Assembly (NCBI GenBank): GCA_023401045.1
Contig: JAEXEM010000310.1
Coordinates: 1 to 11,342, forward strand
Reading direction: 5' to 3'
DNA length: 11,342 nucleotides
Source: Actinomycetes bacterium
Lineage (GTDB): Bacteria; Actinomycetota; Actinomycetes; Actinomycetales; Cellulomonadaceae
Both the position numbers and the translations under genes were made by a program. This document shows, in pieces, positions 7,245 through 11,342 of this stretch. Position 1 is the stretch's first letter; each line of letters opens with the position of its first letter. Below the pieces are notes generated by a model. It ran no database searches. It had not been told where the DNA came from and worked only from the letters and a program-made list of their open reading frames with translations.

Positions 7245-7331
7245 CGGCCCCTGCCGCCGCGGCCGTCCGGGAACCCGCCCGGGGGGCCGCGAGCCGTACC
7301 ACCCACCTTTTTGCCTAAGGAGCACCACCCC
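7245..7331 (+). other. Intra-operon spacer with GC hairpin between transporter and hydrolase genes
   Basis: This 87-bp spacer is the only sizeable gap within the operon. GCGGCC (7259-7264) pairs with GGCCGC (7285-7290), and CCGGG (7267-7271) with CCCGG (7278-7282), enclosing the loop AACCCG. One G-G mismatch and a possible T-G pair separate the two stems. A T5 run occurs at 7308-7312, 17 nt after the stem, too far for a classic intrinsic terminator. The element could stabilise the transporter mRNA or reduce read-through into the hydrolase genes. No promoter is evident. Confidence 0.5.
7317..7322 (+). promoter_or_regulatory. Shine-Dalgarno of the GH3 gene, fixes the start at GTG 7332
   Basis: AAGGAG is followed by 9 nt and GTG 7332. 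An in-frame TTG at 7311 lies upstream of this site and therefore cannot be the start. Confidence 0.75.
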
Positions 7332-9749
7332 GTGTCCGAGACCCTGCGCACCGACGCGCAGCCCGAGTCCCTCCCGCCCGCCATGCCTGTCGTCTCGGCG
7401 CGTGTCCGCGACCTGCTCGCACGCATGACGCTCGAGGAGAAGCTCGCGCAGCTCGTCGGCTACTGGCTCGACCAGAACGGCACCGTCGCACCGATGCAGT
7501 CCGAGATGGCCTCCGGCCAGAAGGACTCCGGGCAGCTGGCCGAGATCACCAAGCACGGGCTGGGCCACTACACGCGGGTGTACGGCACGCGTCCCGTGGA
7601 GCCCGCCGAGCGCGCTGCGTGGCTGTGGGCCGAGCAGCGCCGCCTCAAGCGCGAGACGCGCCTGGGGATCCCGGCGCTCGTCCACGAGGAGTGCCTCACC
7701 GGCCTCGCCGCCTGGCAGGCCGCCACCTACCCGACGCCGCTCGCCTGGGGCGCGGCGTTCGACCCCGAGCTCGTCCACGAGGCCGCCCGCGCCATCGGCG
7801 ACTCGATGCGCGAGCTCGGCATCCACCAGGGCCTCGCGCCCGTCCTCGACGTCGTCGGCGACCCGCGCTGGGGCCGTGTCGACGAGTGCATCGGCGAGGA
7901 CCCGTACCTCGTCGGGACCGTCGGCACCGCGTACGTGCGCGGTCTGCAGGAGGCCGGCGTCCACGCGACGCTCAAGCACTTCGTCGGCTACTCCGCCTCG
8001 GCCGCCGGGCGCAACCACGCCCCGGTGCACGCCGGCCCGCGCGAGATCGCCGAGATCTACCTGCCCCCGTTCGAGATGGCCGTCCGTGACGGCGGCGTCC
8101 GCTCGGTGATGAACTCCTACACCGACCTCGACGGCGTGCCGCTCGCCTCCGACCCGCACTACCTCACCGAGGTGCTGCGCGAGCAGTGGGGCTTCGACGG
8201 CGTCGTCGTCGCGGACTACTTCGCGGTCGCCTTCCTCCAGGTCATGCACGGCATCGCGGCCGACCGCGGCGAGGCCGCCGCGATGGCCCTCTCGGCCGGC
8301 CTCGACATCGAGCTCCCGACGGGCGACGCGTTCCTCGAGCCGCTCGCCGAGCGCGTGCGCGCCGGGCTCGTCGACGAGGCGCTCGTCGACCGTGCCGTGC
8401 TCCGTGCGCTCGCGCAGAAGGAGGAGCTCGGCCTGCTCGACCCCGACGCGTTCGAGGACGAGCCGCCGACCGACATCGACCTCGACTCGCCGCGGCACCG
8501 TGAGCTGGCCCGCCGGCTCGCCGCCGAGTCCGTCGTCCTGCTGTCGAACGACGGTGTGCTGCCGCTCGCGCAGCCGCGCCGCGTCGCCGTCGTCGGCCCG
8601 AACGCCGCCCGCGCCGAGGCGCTCATGGGCTGCTACTCCTTCGCCAACCACGTGCTCGCGCACCACCCCGACCTGCCGCTCGGCTTCGAGATCCGCTCCG
8701 TGCGGGAGGCCCTCGAGGGCACGCTCGGCGCCGAGGTGACGTACGCCGAGGGCTGCACGGTCGAGGGCGACGACACGTCCGGCTTCGACGCCGCCGTCGC
8801 GGCGGCCACCGGCGCGGACGTCGCGGTCGTCGTCGTCGGCGACCAGGCCGGCCTCTTCGGCCGCGGCACCGTCGGTGAGGGCAACGACGTCGAGTCGCTC
8901 GACCTGCCGGGGGCGCAGCGCGCGCTCGTCGAGGCGCTCGTCGCCACCGGCACGCCGGTCGTCATGGTGCTGCTCACGGGCCGCCCGTACGCCATCGGCT
9001 GGGCGCTCGACGGCGAGGGCCCGCGCCCGGCCGCCGTGCTCCAGGCGTTCTTCCCCGGCGAGGGCGGCGGGGACGCGATCGCCGACGTGCTCACCGGTGC
9101 GGTCAACCCCTCCGGGCGTCTGCCGGTCTCGCTGCCGCGCGCCGCCGGGGCCCAGCCGTACCGCTACCTGCACCCGATCCTCGGCGGGCCGTCCGACGTC
9201 ACGTCGACGGACCCGACGCCGGTGCGGCCGTTCGGCTTCGGCCTCAGCTACACCTCGTTCGCGTACTCCGACCTCGTCGTCGACGAGACGGTCGACGCGT
9301 CCGGCACGTTCGCCGCGTCGGTCACGGTGACGAACACCGGTGCCGTCGCCGGGGCGGACGTCGTCCAGCTCTACGGGCGGGACGTCGCGGCCTCGGTCGT
9401 GCGGCCCATCGCGCAGCTGCTCGGCTACGCCCGGGTGACGCTCGAGGCGGGCGAGTCCCGCCGCGTGACGTTCCGCGTGCCGACGACGCGCCTGTCCCTC
9501 GTCGACCGCCGCCTCGTGCGGGTCGTCGAGCCCGGCGACGTCGAGGTGTGGGTCGCCTCGCACGCGGCGGTCCAGGCGGACCTCAGCGACGACGCGACCG
9601 GCGGCGCCATCAGCAGCGCCCGTGAGATCACGCGCCGCACGGTGCCCGGCGCGCGCACCGCCCGCGCCGTCCTGCGCATCACCGGCGACGTGCACGAGAT
9701 CTCGGCCGCCGACCGGCGGATCGTCGACGTGGAGGTGGCACAGGCATGA
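7332..9749 (+). CDS. Glycoside hydrolase family 3, probable intracellular beta-xylosidase (BxlA-like)
   Basis: GH3 enzymes release terminal beta-linked sugars with retention of configuration. This 805-residue protein has no signal peptide, so it should act on imported oligosaccharides. The barrel domain (about 20-360) carries LVHEECLTG (E119), the DPRWGR motif (from D177), K215-H216 and the predicted nucleophile D295 in GFDGVVVADYF. The alpha/beta sandwich (about 389-600) has GEGNDVESLDLPG with E516, the likely acid/base position. FGFGLSYTSF (from 634) leads into an Fn3-like domain (about 660-735). A HE-type motif in place of the DGP motif of many beta-glucosidases points to xylosidase-like specificity. 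Beta-glucosidase or arabinofuranosidase activity remains possible. Position after a binding protein and two permeases repeats Streptomyces bxlEFGA. The stop overlaps the GH43 start. Confidence 0.93.
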   Translation: MSETLRTDAQPESLPPAMPVVSARVRDLLARMTLEEKLAQLVGYWLDQNGTVAPMQSEMASGQKDSGQLAEITKHGLGHYTRVYGTRPVEPAERAAWLWAEQRRLKRETRLGIPALVHEECLTGLAAWQAATYPTPLAWGAAFDPELVHEAARAIGDSMRELGIHQGLAPVLDVVGDPRWGRVDECIGEDPYLVGTVGTAYVRGLQEAGVHATLKHFVGYSASAAGRNHAPVHAGPREIAEIYLPPFEMAVRDGGVRSVMNSYTDLDGVPLASDPHYLTEVLREQWGFDGVVVADYFAVAFLQVMHGIAADRGEAAAMALSAGLDIELPTGDAFLEPLAERVRAGLVDEALVDRAVLRALAQKEELGLLDPDAFEDEPPTDIDLDSPRHRELARRLAAESVVLLSNDGVLPLAQPRRVAVVGPNAARAEALMGCYSFANHVLAHHPDLPLGFEIRSVREALEGTLGAEVTYAEGCTVEGDDTSGFDAAVAAATGADVAVVVVGDQAGLFGRGTVGEGNDVESLDLPGAQRALVEALVATGTPVVMVLLTGRPYAIGWALDGEGPRPAAVLQAFFPGEGGGDAIADVLTGAVNPSGRLPVSLPRAAGAQPYRYLHPILGGPSDVTSTDPTPVRPFGFGLSYTSFAYSDLVVDETVDASGTFAASVTVTNTGAVAGADVVQLYGRDVAASVVRPIAQLLGYARVTLEAGESRRVTFRVPTTRLSLVDRRLVRVVEPGDVEVWVASHAAVQADLSDDATGGAISSAREITRRTVPGARTARAVLRITGDVHEISAADRRIVDVEVAQA

Positions 9750-11299
9750 GCACCGCGGTCAACCCGATCCTGCCGGGCTGCTACCCGGACCCTTCGATCT
9801 GCCGGGTGGGCGAGGACTACTACCTCGTCGCCTCGACGTTCGAGTACCTGCCGGGCCTGCCGGTGTTCCGCAGCACCGACCTCGTCACGTGGGAGCAGAT
9901 CGGCCACGTCGTCGACCGTCCCGGGCAGCTCGACTTCACGGGCATCTGGTCCTCGGGCGGGCTGTACGCCCCGACGATCCGGTACCACGGCGGGAAGTTC
10001 TGGGTCGTGTGCACGCTCGTCGACCAGCGCGACGGCAGCCGCGGCGGCAACTTCCTCATGACGGCGACCGACCCGGCCGGGCCGTGGTCGGAGCCGATCT
10101 GGCTGGAGTCGTTCGGCATCGACCCGTCGATCTTCTTCGACGACGACGGCCGCATCTGGGTGCACGGCACCCGGCTCGCGCTCGAGCCGCGCTGGCACGA
10201 CCAGACCGAGGTCTGGGTGCGCGAGCTCGACAGCGAGACGATGGAGTGGATCGGCGAGGAGACCGTCATCTGGCACGGCGCCGTCGAGAACGTCGTCTGG
10301 GCCGAGGCGCCGCACATCTACAAGGTCGACGGCACGTACTACCTCATCGCGGCGGAGGGCGGCACGGAGTTCCACCACGCCGAGTCCGTCGCCCGCGCCG
10401 ACTCGATCACGGGCCCGTACGTCGGCAACAAGGCGAACCCGGTCATCACCCACCGTCACCTCGGGCGCGGCTCGGACGTCGTCGGCGCCGGGCACGCGGA
10501 CCTCGTGCAGGCCGCGGACGGCAGCTGGTGGGCCGTGCTCCTCGCGATGCGTACGTACGGCGGCTACCACTACCCGCTGGGCCGTGAGACGTTCCTCGTG
10601 CCCGTCGAGTGGGAGGACGGCTGGCCGGTGTTCGCACCGGGCGTCGGCCGCGTCCCCGCGCAGGTCGAGGTGCCTTTCGGCCGCGAGCCGCGGCCCGGTG
10701 CCGCGCAGGGTGCGGCCACGGGCGTCGTCCCGCCGTCGGACCTGCGCTGGACCGCCGTGCGTGCCCAGCCGACCGAGGTCGCGACCCCGGCCGGCGAGGG
10801 CTGGGACCTGCCGCTGCGTGCGGCGACCCTCGCCGACGTCGAGGTGCCGGCGTTCCTCGGGGTGCGTCTGCAGCACAAGGACGCCGACCTCACGGTGCGC
10901 CTCTCCGCCGACCTCGCGGCCGGCGAGGAGGCCGGGGTCGTCGTCCGGCAGTCCGAGAAGGACCACGCCCGCCTCGCGGTGCAGCGTGACGGCGACACGC
11001 TGCACGCCCGTGTCGTGCACCGGCAGGACGGTGAGGAGCGCGTGCTCGGCGAGGCCGCCCTCGGTGCCGTCGACGGCCCGCTCACGCTGACGGTCCGGGC
11101 TCGGGGCGTCGACCTCGAGCTGCTCGCGGACACCGGCAGCGGCCCGGTGCTCGTCGGCACGGCCGACGCGACCGAGCTCGACACCGTCGCGACCGGCGGC
11201 TTCCTCGGTCTGTGGCTCGGCGTCTACGGCACGAGCAACGGCGCAGCGACGAGCACCGTCGCGCACGTCGAGCGCGTGGAGTACGTCCCGGCCGGCTGA
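9746..11299 (+). CDS. Glycoside hydrolase family 43, probable beta-xylosidase / alpha-L-arabinofuranosidase
   Basis: GH43 enzymes invert the anomeric centre while removing xylose or arabinose. The 517-residue protein opens NPILPGCYPDPSICRVGEDYYLVAS, the first blade of the five-bladed propeller. The catalytic triad is visible: base D15 (YPDPS), pKa-tuning D126 (GIDPSIFF) and acid E187 (WAEAPHIY). These sit almost where they do in Bacillus subtilis XynB. The propeller ends near residue 315. A C-terminal beta-sandwich typical of XynB-type enzymes follows from about 365 (PAFLGVRLQHKDADL, then EEAGVVVRQSEKDHARL). No signal peptide is present, so it is cytoplasmic. Its ATG overlaps the GH3 stop as ATGA, with GGAGG (9731-9735) inside the GH3 gene, implying translational coupling. 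The pair would complete breakdown of imported xylo- or arabinoxylo-oligosaccharides. Which activity dominates is not readable from sequence. Confidence 0.94.
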   Translation: MSTAVNPILPGCYPDPSICRVGEDYYLVASTFEYLPGLPVFRSTDLVTWEQIGHVVDRPGQLDFTGIWSSGGLYAPTIRYHGGKFWVVCTLVDQRDGSRGGNFLMTATDPAGPWSEPIWLESFGIDPSIFFDDDGRIWVHGTRLALEPRWHDQTEVWVRELDSETMEWIGEETVIWHGAVENVVWAEAPHIYKVDGTYYLIAAEGGTEFHHAESVARADSITGPYVGNKANPVITHRHLGRGSDVVGAGHADLVQAADGSWWAVLLAMRTYGGYHYPLGRETFLVPVEWEDGWPVFAPGVGRVPAQVEVPFGREPRPGAAQGAATGVVPPSDLRWTAVRAQPTEVATPAGEGWDLPLRAATLADVEVPAFLGVRLQHKDADLTVRLSADLAAGEEAGVVVRQSEKDHARLAVQRDGDTLHARVVHRQDGEERVLGEAALGAVDGPLTLTVRARGVDLELLADTGSGPVLVGTADATELDTVATGGFLGLWLGVYGTSNGAATSTVAHVERVEYVPAG

Positions 11300-11314
11300 T
11301 CCGGCTCGCACCGA

Positions 11315-11342
11315 GGCCCGGTCCCCACGAGGGGACCGGGCC
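11315..11342 (+). terminator. GC hairpin terminator after the sugar operon (cut by window end)
   Basis: GGCCCGGTCCCC (11315-11326) pairs perfectly with GGGGACCGGGCC (11331-11342) around the loop ACGA. The stem reaches the last base of the window and may continue. It begins 15 bp after the GH43 stop and marks the operon end. It resembles the clpC terminator: both contain GAGGCCC, GGTCCCC and an NCGA loop. Confidence 0.8.

Noticed and set aside
7259..7312. Intrinsic terminator between the second permease and GH3
   Set aside because: The T5 run is 17 nt from the hairpin, and a ribosome site and the GH3 start follow at once. Full termination would separate hydrolases that have no visible promoter of their own.
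6297..9695. Very long open frame on the minus strand (1132 codons) opposite the second permease and the GH3 gene
   Set aside because: It mirrors the third-position GC bias of the plus-strand genes. Its translation is a low-complexity mix of R, H, D, G, V and A without any domain pattern, and the plus strand there encodes clear enzymes and a permease.
9425..11311. 628-codon open frame on the minus strand opposite GH43
   Set aside because: Same shadow effect: Arg/Asp/His/Val-rich and featureless, opposite a gene with a full GH43 catalytic triad.

Overview
The window is about 11.3 kb of very GC-rich DNA with strong G/C third-position bias. It carries actinobacterial gene families and terminators that are long GC hairpins without U-tracts. 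Gene content and protein character suggest a plant-polymer-degrading member of the Micrococcales (Cellulomonas / Cellulosimicrobium-like). The genus is an inference. All supported genes lie on the + strand. I see no RNA gene, mobile element, CRISPR array or integration scar.

Left part (1-3669), housekeeping. The window opens in the last 57 codons of a gene that looks like a fold-type I aminotransferase. A 252-bp gap follows, holding a good match to a ClgR-type activator box and a possible -10. Then comes a complete clpC (AAA+ unfoldase of the Clp protease), closed by a 21-bp hairpin with a GCGA tetraloop. Next is a compact type I isopentenyl-diphosphate isomerase gene (idi) with all expected metal and catalytic residues.

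Right part (3670-11342), a sugar-utilisation operon. A 370-bp regulatory region contains a perfect 9-4-9 inverted repeat beside a TTGACT -35-like element. Five tightly packed genes follow: lipoprotein solute-binding protein, two CUT1-type permeases, a GH3 beta-xylosidase/beta-glucosidase and a GH43 beta-xylosidase/alpha-L-arabinofuranosidase. A second GC hairpin terminator runs into the window end. The order binding protein, permease, permease, GH3 is that of the xylobiose-type bxlEFGA operon of Streptomyces, here extended by a GH43 gene.

How it works together (inference): extracellular xylanases encoded elsewhere release xylo-oligosaccharides or arabinoxylo-oligosaccharides. The lipoprotein captures them and the permease pair imports them, powered by an ATPase not encoded here (probably a shared MsiK-type protein). 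The two hydrolases have no signal peptide and would finish the breakdown in the cytoplasm. No regulator gene lies in the window, so the palindrome is presumably read by a LacI-, TetR- or ROK-type repressor encoded elsewhere. I found no convincing undescribed system. The most useful leads are the operator, the ClgR box, the paired terminators and the intra-operon hairpin.
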